DNA of 64,000 bases from the NCBI RefSeq assembly GCF_002999335.1, contig NW_020312037.1, forward strand, positions 1-64,000. The letters run 5' to 3'. This document shows positions 36,001 to 48,800 of the stretch, one piece after another. The notes under the pieces were generated by a model. The model saw only the letters and a list, made by a program, of their open reading frames with translations. It was not told the origin of the DNA and searched no databases. The number at the start of each line of letters is the position of its first letter. Position 1 is the stretch's first letter. The position numbers and the translations under genes were made by a program. This DNA is from Cyclospora cayetanensis (taxonomy: Eukaryota; Apicomplexa; Conoidasida; Eucoccidiorida; Eimeriidae).

Positions 36001-38397
36001 CAAAGACAGAGAGGGGGCATATAGACAGTACAAGGTAGGGCCCCTAGACGTGCGTAGCGCCGATCAGATGACGCTGGAACCCATTGGCGCCGTGGTACCA
36101 ACAGACTGTGGAGGCTACAATCCCCAAGGTGTCTTCGGACGTCGCCTTCTGGCAGCAGAAGAGGAGGCTCAGCTAGCTGAGATATTGCAGGAGTCCTTTG
36201 GGTACGGGTTCGGGAAAGCAAGGTGCCAGTTTGAGCACAAAAAACCCCACGGAGAGCACCATCAAGGCTGCCTTGAGTTCGGACCAATGCTTTATGAAGA
36301 AGGTGATGATAAGAAGATTGTCACAATTTGGGCTGGCCTCCGGACTCCTGAAGGTAACAAAGTGCCTTTCTATTTCCTGCTGCCAGCACCAGAAGGTGTG
36401 AGCCCCGAAGTCCTTCAGAAACCTGAAGAAAGAGAAGAGCTTACCTTCAAACTTGAGCACGTAAAGGGCTACTGGTACGACGGTCAGAAATTCGGAACCC
36501 TTCAAGAATTTGTAGAAGCTTACAAGACAGACATGAACTTCAAGAAAATGACGCCTAAGCTGTTCAAAGAACGTCTAGAAGCGCAAAAACACGAAAGGGA
36601 ACAAAGTATCAAGAGCGAAAAGGCGGCTGCCCTTCGTCGTCTTGCTCCAGCTTGGCTCGCTCCCAATCCTGAAGGTCGTGTGGGCTTGGAATACCGTGCT
36701 GCTCCAGAGCATATTGAGCCTCAAGGCCGGCGTTACACAATCCGACAATCTCCTGGTCAAGAGTGCTACAGTGTGAACTACGCAGGATGGGAGTTTGTGA
36801 TGAACATGGACAGGGACACCGCTCTGCGTCTGTGGGACGTCAAATTTCAAGGCCAGCGTGTTGTTTTTGAGATGGGAATGATGGAGGCTCTAGCACATTA
36901 CTCTGTAGCTGAGCGCAACTGGTACTTCATCGACTCATGGTATGGGGGTTTGGGATCCGCTGCTCGCCGTTTGCACCCCGGGATTGAATGCGCAAAGACA
37001 GGCCAAGTTTTATTTGATGGCGGCTCTCTCTGCATCTTCGAGAAGGATTTTGCCCGTCCTTTGCGAGCTCACTGGAAGAGCGGAACCCTCCGTGATGGCG
37101 CCCCCCACATGGCCCTTGTTCTCCGCTCTATGATTACTGTGAGCAACTACGATTATGTCACGGATTACTACTTCCATGTCAGTGGTTTCTTAGAAGCATC
37201 GGTTTCATTCACTGGTGAGCTTTATGCTGGCGTCGAAGTACCCTGGTATTCAGCTCGCCAAAGACACCACGGGACACAAGTAAGTGGCTCAATGAGGATG
37301 GGAGCCCTCCACGGCCACTTGGCTGTTTGGAAGGTTGACTTCGACCTCACTCCTGATTACCGAAGCAATTCAGTCGTCTTTTCCGAGATCGTGCACGATA
37401 CCACGAGGCCAGGAGCCATCAAACTTGATCAATGGATTGGAGAGAAAGAACTTGATGGATTCGTGGCGTTCAATAGCACCAGGCCAATTCACTACACTGT
37501 CGTCAACGAGGATCATAATGTGTATGGAAATGTTGGCGGCATGACGGTCATCCCATATCCAACATTCGCGGTACATTGCTGATTTCCGTTGACAAGCCTG
37601 CATCCATTGTACATCATTGGTATCATGCAACTGCTCTTCTGGAGATAACCTATGCCCACAGTCTCCGGGTTCTTTTTGAGCGATTCGCAGTTCCCATTAC
37701 CCGCTGCTCCCTTGTGTGTTTGCAGATTCCAAACCCCCAATTCGAGTTGTACACAGGGCCTTGTGCCTGGGCCAAGTACCGTGTAGCGACAACAGTCAGG
37801 CATCCCGACGAGTCGGAAGCTACCCTTCCCAGGGACAACAAATACGCCCTCAGGCCCGCAGTCTCGCTTGACAGATATATTGGAGTACGCATACAAAGGG
37901 AAAACAAAGAGGCCGATAAAGGAAGGAGGGCAACGAAGTAGCATGCCCGCCAGCTAGACAACCCCAAGACATTCTGCTCATTAGCGACGGATGTGGGGAC
38001 AAACTTGCAGTTTCATTTGCTGCCAATGACAGTTGGGGCTGGGAAAACTGCACTCCAATTTGCCTACAGGCGCACTCAGATACGTTTTTGTCTTACCCCA
38101 CAATCAGCCCTGTGTTTGATGTGTGTGCTAATTACTCAGAACAACGAGTCCATCCGGAAGGCCGACTTGGTGACTTGGATTTCGAGTGCGGTCTGGCACA
38201 TTCCTGTTGTTGAGGACATGCCTCTAACACTCGCCCAAGGCAATACTCTGGGCTGGCTGGTGAAGCCGCACAATTACTACATGGAAGACATGAGTATGGA
38301 TCTCCACAACGCTATCGGAGGGGCTGTGCAAGACCCCGGAACCTGCGCACTCATTCGCCAGGAAATGCCAAAATACGAAGACACTTCCGGAAACTGA
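33029..38397 (+). CDS. MAM - FN3-like - copper amine oxidase fusion protein
   Basis: Four exons in consistent phase (33029-33707, 33858-37570, 37726-37884, 38140-38397) give about 1,602 residues. An N-terminal hydrophobic segment (residues about 17-38) acts as signal peptide or anchor. A MAM domain follows (about 230-406; NCDFEEGMC, GHYLYMDSPG, IAIDDL), then a DSYGDGW module (about 480) and three Cys-bearing FN3-like units (VWCGAA ... YCYA; VWCVAR ... YCYA; VWCGAA ... YCFA). From about 880 (FDPLTSTEEF) comes a copper amine oxidase. Its active site looks complete: base Asp1252 in YFIDSWYGGLG, the topaquinone-precursor Tyr1324 in TVSNYDY, and copper ligands His1378/His1380 in LHGHL and His1537 in VWHIP. 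The family oxidises primary amines to aldehydes with release of ammonia and hydrogen peroxide. A secreted or surface oxidase is inferred; substrate and stage are unknown. The HIPH box usual in animal enzymes is HIPV here, but the ligand His is the first one. Confidence 0.9.
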
Positions 38398-39824
38398 TAG
38401 CCGTGCGTACAGCCCGTAAAGAAACGTTCTCCAAATTTGGTATCAACGCCCCGATACCACCAACTCAACTGGAGAACATGTCTGCTCTCTCAGGGAACGT
38501 AGCACCTCCTTTGTGCAGAGCAACTGTCATGGTTGGTGCTAATTCTGAGGCCGATTCCGACTGCAGGTACTTGTGGATGCTATTTCCGCGGACACGCAAA
38601 CAGTTGCTGACCTGATTTATTGCTGGTCAGATGAGCTACAGAGGTCTGACGGGCGTTCATATACATACAATATATGCATACACTGAAACGAAAGCCGAGT
38701 AAACAGCCCCTTGGCATGGGAGCAAGGGGCAGCGGCAGCGTTAGATGAAGCACAAAGGAGACTGCGTTTACTGCTTTCGAAGTGCTTCAGAATATGTAGC
38801 TCTCACGGATGTATGAGCTGCAAGAGCGGTGTCGCAACCGGAAGCCGATTCGATGGGCGAAGTAGCACATCTCGCTTCCGTTAGAACATCAACCAGTGTG
38901 CTTCATCAAGTTTGATATTTCAGGCTGATTCGCTATTACATTTAGCTATAAAGGCAATTTGCCTCAGATTCCAATCAAATTGTCAGGGCAAAAAGCTTAT
39001 TCTAAAACCCGAGTCCTGGCAATGAGTAATCGTGCGTCTATGCGATACCAAGCATACAAAAGCACGTATAGTGCAGCCGTTATTCGCTGTCGACTTACTT
39101 TGTGAACCACAGCGAGAGCGGTGGGGTGAAGGAAGCATATGGGATCATGCCCCTTTTTGGCAGCCACGATGGTTGGACCGTTGCCCGTACCACAAGGCGT
39201 AATTAACGTCTCGATACTCTGTGAATCACAGCTAAGCACTTAGCGGCTGTGAAAGCGGCTACCCAGAAGCAGATCCTTCGGTGCGCTCTCTACAGAGCCG
39301 GAAAACTAGGTAGTTTAAGAAGAAAACGAGCAAAAGAAATATAGCAGCTAGAGCGCGGCCACACTGGGTGGAGCTATGCCGGAAGGTGAAGAGCAAAGTG
39401 CAATGTACTAATGTGGCTCTCTGTAGGAACGAGGAGAGGGGAGTTGGAGGCGTATTGATTGTGCTGTAAGCAAGAAGCCAACGAGAAGCATAAAATAAAG
39501 AACTGCAACACACCAGGGAAAACCTGTGAGTTTGGACCCACAAAGTGTGCAACCATCACTGAGACTTCTGGTACATATAGATATATGTTACATCCGCAAT
39601 TCGGCTACACGAAAATACGAGTCTGCGCGTCATGGGAACGCAATGTGGGTGGCTCTTGTGATATTGGACAACGCGGGCTTGAGAGGCAATAAAAACTATT
39701 TTACATACCCTTCAAAGAAAGTTCATGGCTCCTCGCCCAGTCACCACTCTTTGCACGAGAAAACATGAACGGCGAGTAGGGATTTTCTCATCGCAGTCTA
39801 CGCTAAATTATACGCGACGGTCAT
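38398..39824. other. Convergent intergenic region
   Basis: This region lies between the stop codons of the amine oxidase gene (plus) and the giant gene (minus), so it contains both 3' ends. No exon, RNA gene or dispersed repeat is recognised. A short ATATA-rich patch occurs near 39575. Confidence 0.45.
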
Positions 39825-42800
39825 TCACTGTACTGAACACACTTGGGAGTCTCGAGCCGCCTGTGCTTCTGCAAGCACGCGTTGAAGTCTAGCAGCCAGG
39901 ATCCGCAGGCGCTGAGCTAGAGACGAACCATGCCTTCCGCTTTCCGCTGTCTCGAACATCCCCCCTGCAACAATCCCCCCGTACCTTTGTGCTTCATCGT
40001 AAAGAAGCCGTACAACACTGGGAGCCAGCGTTTCCGTTGCGGCGAAGAGTGTGGCAGTGCTGACCCGAGCTCGGGTGCGTGATGGACAATGATATCCAAG
40101 ATACTTGGGGTAGCAGGCCTCATGCATGAGGGAAGAAGGCAGGTGAGCTTGCAGGAGAACGGCATCCCTCCTTTCTAAGAAAAAATCTTCGTGGCACTCT
40201 TCCCCGTAAAGAGCTTTCTTTTCCTGAAGAGTTGTAGCTTCGCACTCAGCCACCAATTCATTGCATAGGCTGAGAGCGTCCAGCTTGCCTTTAAGGCTGC
40301 AGCTTTTGCGGTTCCCTGTCATCTCATCCCCCCCGGGAGCAACAGTGGCCGTCCCCTGTGCTAGTAATCCATTGCCCTGCTGAACAGAGTGAGAAGTGAG
40401 GGAAGAGAGGAGATAGATATTCGGGGCGAAACTCATGCAAAAAAAGCCTCGGGCCCCTGCAAATGCAGCCGGCGTCAGCAGTAAGGGTTCAAGGCACTGG
40501 CTCGCGCCTGAACCCCTGCCATCTGCGGACCCTATAACAAGCTGCATTTGCGGAAACATGCGTCCCAACGAGCAAACCGGAGAGCATAGGCAACACTCAT
40601 GACAATTGCTTCCTCGATTCATGTAGCAAAGCCACCTGTGATGCATCAAAAGAAGATGCTTAATGCCGCGCTGCGAAGTGTACATACATGACGACTCCGC
40701 GACCTGATTATAGAGGGAATCCTCACGCTCTACTACATCATCACCTAAAGTGGGAAAAGCAGCGAGCTCTCCACAAAGAGAGAGCCCACTACCTCCACAG
40801 CCCTGCACCAAGTGGCAAGCTCCCACTGGGGTCTCTTTGCCTGAGCACGGACGAAGGCAGCTGCCCTCCATTCTTTCGCCAGTGGTCACGAAGTCATCTG
40901 CATCATCAATGGCTGGCAAAATGAGTGAGGCCAAGTGAGGGGCAACCATGTGAGCAGCGAGGGTTACAAAGCCAATAAAGCAGCGGACAGAAGAGACGCA
41001 GACATCACTGGAGCTCCTACTGCCTCCGCTGGCGCCACTGCATGCAAATGCCTCTAACATTTCGACCTGCTCTTTTAGTGGAAGCCACGCGCAACCACAG
41101 CACAACGCCGCAACTTCAGCCGACAGATAGTCATCCTCATCCGTTAGGTTACTTGACCTATCAGGTTCTTCCGATAGTCCACTTGTAGGTCCTTTTATTG
41201 CTGCCATTGTACTTTGTGGTGAGCTGGAAAATGAAAGACCACTTTCAGCAGATGGGGCAAGCTCGAAAATCAGCATTCTGCGCTTTCGATGGACGAGTTC
41301 TAGTGGTGCGACCCCCGATAGCACCAAATACACCACGACAAATGCTGGTAAGAAGGACAGCTGCTCCATTAACTGCCGGGCCTCCTGCTCTTGTTGCTGC
41401 AAAAAGTGCTGCCGCCTCTTACTCTGCAGCTCAGGGGTTGTCAAAGACGCCACATCCTCCTCGTTCAAAGCGGTTTGCACGAGTAAGCAGTCCCTACGGA
41501 GCAACAGGAAAGCGATAAGGGCCTCGGCCGCTGTTCCCCACACGGCAAATGGTATTCGCCTGGCAGCTGCAGCAGCTGCAACGACCTTTGGTACGTCAGG
41601 CTCAGTTGGAGTTTCGTGGTGGGTCTTGGGGATCGCTTTTTCAGGGGAGCTTAAGAGCCGCTGTTTTCCGTTTGCTGTAGCTGTGTCACTGAGCAGGGGC
41701 ATGATCCAAAGAGTGATGAGTTGATGCAATTCTCTGTAATAACGGAGCTTGTGAGAAACAGAGGGGAAGATGTATAAGGGTACCTCAGTCTCAACCTGTG
41801 AGCAGTGAAGCCGCCGTTTCCGTTGCTGCTGCTGCAGCTCCCACCGCTTGCGTTGTTGAGTTTCTTTTCCGATACAGCAAACACCACGGCGCGTACACTC
41901 CAAGATGCGACGGACTGCGTGGAGAGCACTACACCACAGCAGTGGCTCTTCTGCAGGCGGTAGCAACCCCCTCAGCAAAACGCCCCCCAGCAATGAAGAT
42001 AGTTCCCGAGGACTTAGGGCCCCAGCCACAGCAGGCAGCAGCGCGAAGAAATAGTACGCCACGGCAGCAGTAAACCGACGAGACCGGCGCAACGGCGGCC
42101 GCAGCAGTTGCTGCTGCTGGTACTCCTGCGCAGCAGGCTGTGAAGCACCACCCGCAATGCCGAATCCCGCATGGGCAAACCCAACGAACAGGGCAGCAAG
42201 TTGAGGCAGGCGGTAGCAATGCCTGCAGCAAAATCTTAAAACTCCTAGTTGGAGGGACGCACAGCCCTGAAGCTGCTTCAACAAACGGTTTATCCGAATG
42301 TACGTGGCAGAGCTTGAAGAATCGGCGTCAGCGAACCCCGGCGCTGGCCTCTGCACGCCCCTCTCCAGACCCTTGCAGCCAGCTAACTCCGTCACTGCAG
42401 ACCTCGTAGCTTCTGTAGCCCTCGCGAAGAGCAACGCGAGTCTCCGGCCCAGCTGGAGCTCCGAAAAAGCAGGGACCCCGCTGCAGGCAAGGGCCTCTAA
42501 GAGACAGATGCAATGTTGAATAGGCAGTCCACTAGCCCCGCCGCCCTCCCTCTGGGCACCTATCAAACCAGTCCAGCCAAGAGCTTCCCCAAACTCGCTC
42601 TGAACTGCGTCGGGCTGGCTTTTCAGCACCGTGGCCTCGTTGAAGGATGTGCCTTCTTCTGCCAAAGACCTCATGTCAGCCGCTGTGGCGCCGTCTACGA
42701 GGCGTGCTTCCACAGAAGACAACCCTTCCGGTAGCAGAAACTCCTGCCCCTCACGGATTCGCAGCAGCTGCTCCAGAGCCAGCCGTGTCAAACTCTTTTT

Positions 42801-45800
42801 TGGCAAACTCGCAAGGGACCCCTCCGCTGTGTAGCTAGTTAGCTGTATGTATAGCAGACCCAGCACCATGCTTCCCGCGAGATCCGGATCCCTGTGGCTT
42901 TGCCCTCTTCCAACGTGCGCCCCGTGAATGCCACCGAACGAGGCTACCGATGTACTAGATGTATGCCCACAGAACAAATTTACGAGGTACTCCACTACAG
43001 CAGCCGAAGCGTCTGACTGCTTCCCTTGCTGCTGACGAAGCTCCTGCGGGGGCTGTTGCTGCCGACCCCGAAGAGTGCCTGGTGCTGGGTCTGCGCCGTA
43101 CAGCGCTAGAGAAACCGAAGTGAGCCCTGTTGCCCCAGCATTCGTCTGCGCCATTGCAGCTTGTGTTGGATCCAGTAGCAAGAAAGGTGCTCCCGTCAAT
43201 GCTGCAGCAGCAAATGCCCTGGCCAGCTTGGCAACAGCGCCTACTACTGGGGCTTCCAGCCACTGCCGCACGATTTCTTCGAAATGCAAAAGCAGGCGCT
43301 GCAGTTCGGAGACTTGCTGCTGTAGGCGCAGCACCCGCCTCGGCCTGCGTTGCAACAAGAGCAGCAACGGCAACAAAGAGTGTGCCATATGCGCAAGACC
43401 CGCGTATGCAAGAGAACATGGCTCCGGTAGCCCTTGCTCCAGAATCTCCTCGATCCTCTGCATGCACCAAAGTGCCTCGTCGAGTGGCAAGACACCGGCC
43501 TCCAAGATTATTGGCAAAAGGCTGCCCAAGGCGAGGAGAGCATTCCACTGAGAGCCTTGGGGGCTTGCGGAAGACAACAGGAGTGTTTCCAACTTCTTGT
43601 ATAGCTCCAACAGATGGGGGTAGAAGCATGTCGGGTCAGGCGTCTGGAGATGAACTACACGGGATATCTCTGCTATTGCAATTGCCAACTCGGCTGTTAT
43701 GATAAGATTATTTCGATTGCCCTGAGAACCTGCTGAGGGCACGCAGAACAGTGTCGCAGTGGGAGAAATGGCAAAACAAAGAGCTCTCAGGCAAGTGCCG
43801 AGCAGCAAGGGGTCCCCTGAGTTGTGCTGAGCGTGTGCAACTAAGAAGACGCATCGGGCGCCAGCCAGCAAGTCGTGGCCTGCCTTTCCTACGCCTCCGC
43901 ATAGGCACTGCTGAATCTCTGCTGGCTGGGGAGCATCATCTGTCTGGTCATTGAACCCTCTTAGAAGAGACGCAAAAACTGCTGCTCCCTCCTGGCCTTC
44001 GGGCCACTCCATCCATATATCCGAGATATCTGCTGAAGTGGCGTGAAGCGGCGCCAGAGCGAGCAGCGAACAGCTTGTTAGCCTGATGTACAAACCGTTA
44101 AACGCAGACAAAAGGGTGATGGTGACGGCAACACGGATAAATAAAAAGGAGGAGTTCAGCAGTTTCGTGGCAATCCATGGAATGAGCAAGCCACAGCTGC
44201 AATACGCAGACATATCATTGGTATCTGCAGGTCGCAGCCTGTTTGCAACATAAAGGCATATTTCATATTTACGTGGACGACTGTATGTAGATAATAGGTA
44301 CAGACGGGTAAACATCTGTAAATGCCTGTGTACATATTCATGCATATAACTTTCGCACTTCGTGCGCTTGTAGCAGCTCTAGCACAAACTTTTTGGAAAG
44401 CAGTCTAGGTAACGGAGAGAGGGATGGGGGACAGAGCTACTCGACATGACTTTCAGGCAACGATTGGTGGCTCTAATCCTCGTGATTCCTAGATCATGAA
44501 AAATCAAACAGGGGTATTCTACGCCAGGATAAGGAGACATACCAAGGAGGTGGCACCGGACTGGAGTTGTGGAGCATGGTGGAAAAGAAGCTCGTGACAG
44601 AGGGGATAAGTGCAGGCTGCTGTGCTGCCAGCGCACTTAGGAGCGAAGCCAACACTGAAAACTCTGAGAATCTTATGCCAAAGCCCATGACGTCAGAGCT
44701 GCTGCTGCTGCTAGGGTCACCTGCGGGGAACAAAGCACCCAGCAGGACATCGGGTGTAGCCCCCAGCTGCTCCTCGCCTGCCGTCACATGTGGCATGAGC
44801 ATCTCCAGCTGCTGCAGCAAATGCAGCCCTAGCTGTAGTAACTCCCCATCAGCCGCGACAGCCGGGGGGATCAATGTTATATATCTGAAAAACAGCCAAA
44901 AGGAAAGTATTCAGAGGAAAGCTCAGTTGAGCCACTAGTGAACGGGTACAGGAAACAGGCTATTAATTCCTGGACCATAAGTTGCCGTCTGCCCCCGTTA
45001 AAAGAACAACACCGAAAGTACTGCTACATAGCGAGTGTTCATAAGCACGACTGTGGCGTAGATTCTGAAAACGCGAGCAACAGGAGTGAAGCTGACTGGG
45101 GACAGGGGGAAGCGGGAACGAATCGCCCTGTTAGGCTGACTGCCGTACCGTCGGACAAAGAATCCACAGATCCGCGGGAGAAGCACAAGCAATAAAGGCT
45201 CTGCAGTTACGAAGCGTCTCGCAATGTCTCTTGCTTCCTGTTGTGCGTGTGCTCTTAGCTCCTCCAACTCTGCAGTGAGACCGACCCAGCAGCAGCAGGA
45301 GCGAGAGGCATTGGCACAGGTACTCAGCAAGAAAAAGCAGATGCTCTCTCTCTCTCTGTGGATGCGGCATTAACAGCTGCCTTCATCACCCTTCTGGGCG
45401 GCTAAGCTACACTTTTACCTCTTCGCTCATGAGCAGTTCCCCCCGTCGCCCCACAGGCCCGAGGTTTGGACAAGAACAGCAGGCGAATAAGCGCTCGCTC
45501 GCTTTGTGCGTCCCCTCCTGCGTCACCGGCTGCTGCTGCGGCAGTTTTCGACAGCACCGTACCGAGCTTTAGCTGCTGGTGATGATGTCTCAGCATTTCG
45601 GCAGGTGTCTGCGCAGTAGAGCTTCCCCGTGTCACCTGCTCCTGGCGCATGGCAGCGGCCAAAAGGCAAGCAGCCCCACGGACTTCCAGCTGTCGCAGGG
45701 GCAGGTGTAGAACGACAGCCCCAATGCCCTCGCTGCAAGCAAATCGCACGGAGAGAACCTCCCCCGCCGGTGCCCTCAAGACGCTTCCCGAGTCCGCATC

Positions 45801-48800
45801 TGCAGATGCAGCGTAGAGGGGGCCCAAGATAAACGATGCCGCGAACAAGGCCACTGAACGGGCAAAGGAAGAGCCTGCCTCAGCTACCTCCTCCAGCAGA
45901 AGTAGCTGCTCCTGCACTTGGCCTTCCAGCTCTGAAGGCAGTCCGCTGTCGGTAGTCTTGCTATGTTGCTGATGCTGAAGCCTCTCGTGTTTCTCTTGCT
46001 GCCAGTGATGCTCAATCTTTTCCGCCAGATCCTGGGAGAGCGCATACAGCACAAGGATGCAACCATCAAGGGCTCCTGGCGGCGCCTGTAGAGCGTTGAA
46101 GAGGAACTGACACTTGCGTCGGAGAACCCGCAGAATTTTTGAAGGCTCTAGAAAACGCCGCATGCACAGGCGGCCCAAGGTGCTGAGAGTCACCCCACAG
46201 GCCCGCTCTAGTAGCCATTTGTGCTTCTGCCCAGACGCTCCGTGTTGCTGTGGCTGACGAGAGCCTTCTAGCTGCTGCTGGCGTAAGGGTGGGCTAGATG
46301 TGCATGCCGCAACCAGATGCTCCATGGCAGGCAGGAACTGCAGCAAGCCCTGCGGAGAGACGGCCTCCAGCCGCTGCAGACAGAACGCCAGCAGCAGATG
46401 CTGCAGCGGGGATGCATTTTCCGGTAAAATAAACGGTACGGAGGCTGCCGATGCAACGGCAGAACCAGCCGCTGCTGGGGCGGCTGGCAGCCCTGCTGCC
46501 TCCGTGCTGCCCTTGGGGCTGCTTGGAGTTCCGCCCTCTTGAGTGCCCTGCTGCACGTCAACCAGAGGAGTAGGCGCGGCAAGCTTTGAGAATGGAAGGC
46601 CCTCAAACGCTGACAGGCGTGTGAGGCTCCGCATCAGCAGAAACCAACGCCCGTCTCCAGACAGCAACAAATACGGGGAAACGGCCGCCAAACAGCTCGC
46701 AAGAGCTCCTAGGTGATCGCCGCTACACCAGCAGCACTGGGCACAGCAAAGACAGCGGGTGCACACCGCCGCAGCACCACCCTCGCTGGGTGCTCGGCAG
46801 CAGCAAAGGGTGCTTGTAGCTACCCCAGGAAGCTCTGCAGCAGGCCCGCGGGCTGCACAGAGCCATTCATCGTACGCAGATGAAAGGGACTCCATTTTGT
46901 GTGTGTGCTGCTGTTGTTGCTGCTGGCGCTGCTGTTCTGGGTTCAGCGGCAGGAGGTCATGTAAGGCTCTGTAAGCTGGAAGCACTGCCGTCTTATGAAG
47001 GCCTAGAGAAGCGAGGGCCTGCAGAGACAGGGAGAAAACTCGGCTGATGCTCCGTAACAATTCCCACCGCTCCGCTGCTACGGACTGCAGCGTGCAATCC
47101 TCGGTAACTGCATCTCCTGCGCCGCCTGCAGCAGCCAACGCAATCAGGGCCAAGGCTTCGTCTCCGTCAAACAATATCAACTCATCAGGCAACAACGGTA
47201 GTGTTCGGGGTTGTTGCAGCTGGGGCTCCTGTGGCAGGTTCTGTTTCCACCGGATCAGTACCCGCAAAACGGGGGTTGAAGGGAGTCTTAGTGCGGCAAA
47301 ATGTAGGGCAGGAAGCAGCTGCAGCGCCGCAGCAGGCGCTGCCGCAACTAGTGCGTTCACTGCGGCAAACGCCTGTTGCCGATCGTGCAACGATTCTGCC
47401 AGGAAGCAACAAGCTACCAGATATGAGTACGGTCCTTGCTGCAGCAAGGCACTTGGCAGTGACAGCAGGAAGGAAGCGCTGTGGAGATCTTCAAGACACC
47501 CTCTGCGCAACAGTACGGAAAACAGCATCCGCAGCTGCCCTCCTGTGGACAATACCGCCTCGCCAGCAGTCTTAGCAGCAGCAGCGGTGTCCCTAACACA
47601 CCTTTCCTGCTGTTGCTCCTCCGTGCGCAGCCGGTCTGCTGCAGCCAGGCTCTCCCTTCCCAACAGCTGCTCTGCCGCCCCCCAATCAAGAATGCGGAAA
47701 CTCCATAAGGCAATTGCCAGCGGAAGTGCAGCTGCAGCGCCGCTGGTTTGCTCCACAGGCCCTTCAAGGCCAAAGAGCTCTTCCAAGTCGAAGGATAACC
47801 TGCACGCCCCGGTGCCGCAGCAGTCGCTTCCTTCGGCAGCAGCTGCCGCACCCTTGGCTGCAGCAGCGGCGGCGCATGCCAGCAACGCATGCGCCCTGAA
47901 GGAGGTCTTTTGCAGCGCCTCGGTCAATGGGGCTCTACAGCGCTCGCCTCCAGCACCAAGCTGCTGCTGTGTGACAAGCGGCACCAGGAGCAGGAGCAGT
48001 GGTGAGAGGCAGCAGATGCGTTGCAAGGCTTCTTGACGATATATGCAAGGGCAGCACGATTCCGCCGCGCTCGAGGCCATCCTGCTGCTGCAGGGCAGGG
48101 GAGCGACTTGGGGCTGCAAATTGCGCAAGCTACTCGCAGCCTGAAGCAGCAATGGCACCTCCGTTGTGTTTGTTTCGTTGACTGCCGCACTCCACAGCAG
48201 CCAGCCCACTGTGGCGCAAGCGATACGCCACATCCCCAGAGAGAGGCGGCTCTGCGTGCTGCACGCAGAGCTGCTCCCGCTTCTCGATGCAGAGGCAGCT
48301 GCGGCGGCATTGGGCAGCCTCGAGGAAATGAACAGATCAAGGCAGCGTAGCAGCTGCCGAAGCAAACTTGTAAGGTCTTGCTGCTGCTCGCGTGCAGTGC
48401 ACAGCCGGCACACACATTCCCACAGTAGGCGGTTAGCCCGTGCCTGCTGTTGTCGCTGCTGCAGTAACAGCAGCGAATGAGGCCCCCTGCTGCACGCATC
48501 GCTTTCGTTGTGCAGGGCGGCAATGGCGAGAGCCCTGAGCTGAATGCTCTGCAAGGCTGCAGAAAAGCAGCAAGAGAACTCCTCGACTTCCTTTACCCGT
48601 AGCAAAGCAGACAAGCTCAAGTGCAGTAAACTGTCGCTGATAATGGCTTGCTGCTTCTGCTGCTGAAGTTGCTGCTTCTGGCTTCGCGCAGTGAGCTCTA
48701 TCTCCGCATTCCCCACGACTTCCATGCACCGCAGCAGACGTGCAACAGCAAGAGGGAGCAGAGAACAGCTTGCTGCATTGGTGCTGTTGTTGGTGCTGTT

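Noticed and set aside
39825..44345. Minus-strand frame read as an independent 1,506-residue gene
   Set aside because: The part upstream of 44082 is intron; the exon joins in phase to 44884-44543 and so belongs to the giant gene.
47047..48036. 329-codon plus-strand open frame inside the giant minus-strand gene
   Set aside because: It is antisense to a coherent leucine-rich reading and is made of Ser/Ala/Cys-rich sequence, as expected when CAG/GCA repeats are read in other frames. No start context or splice links.
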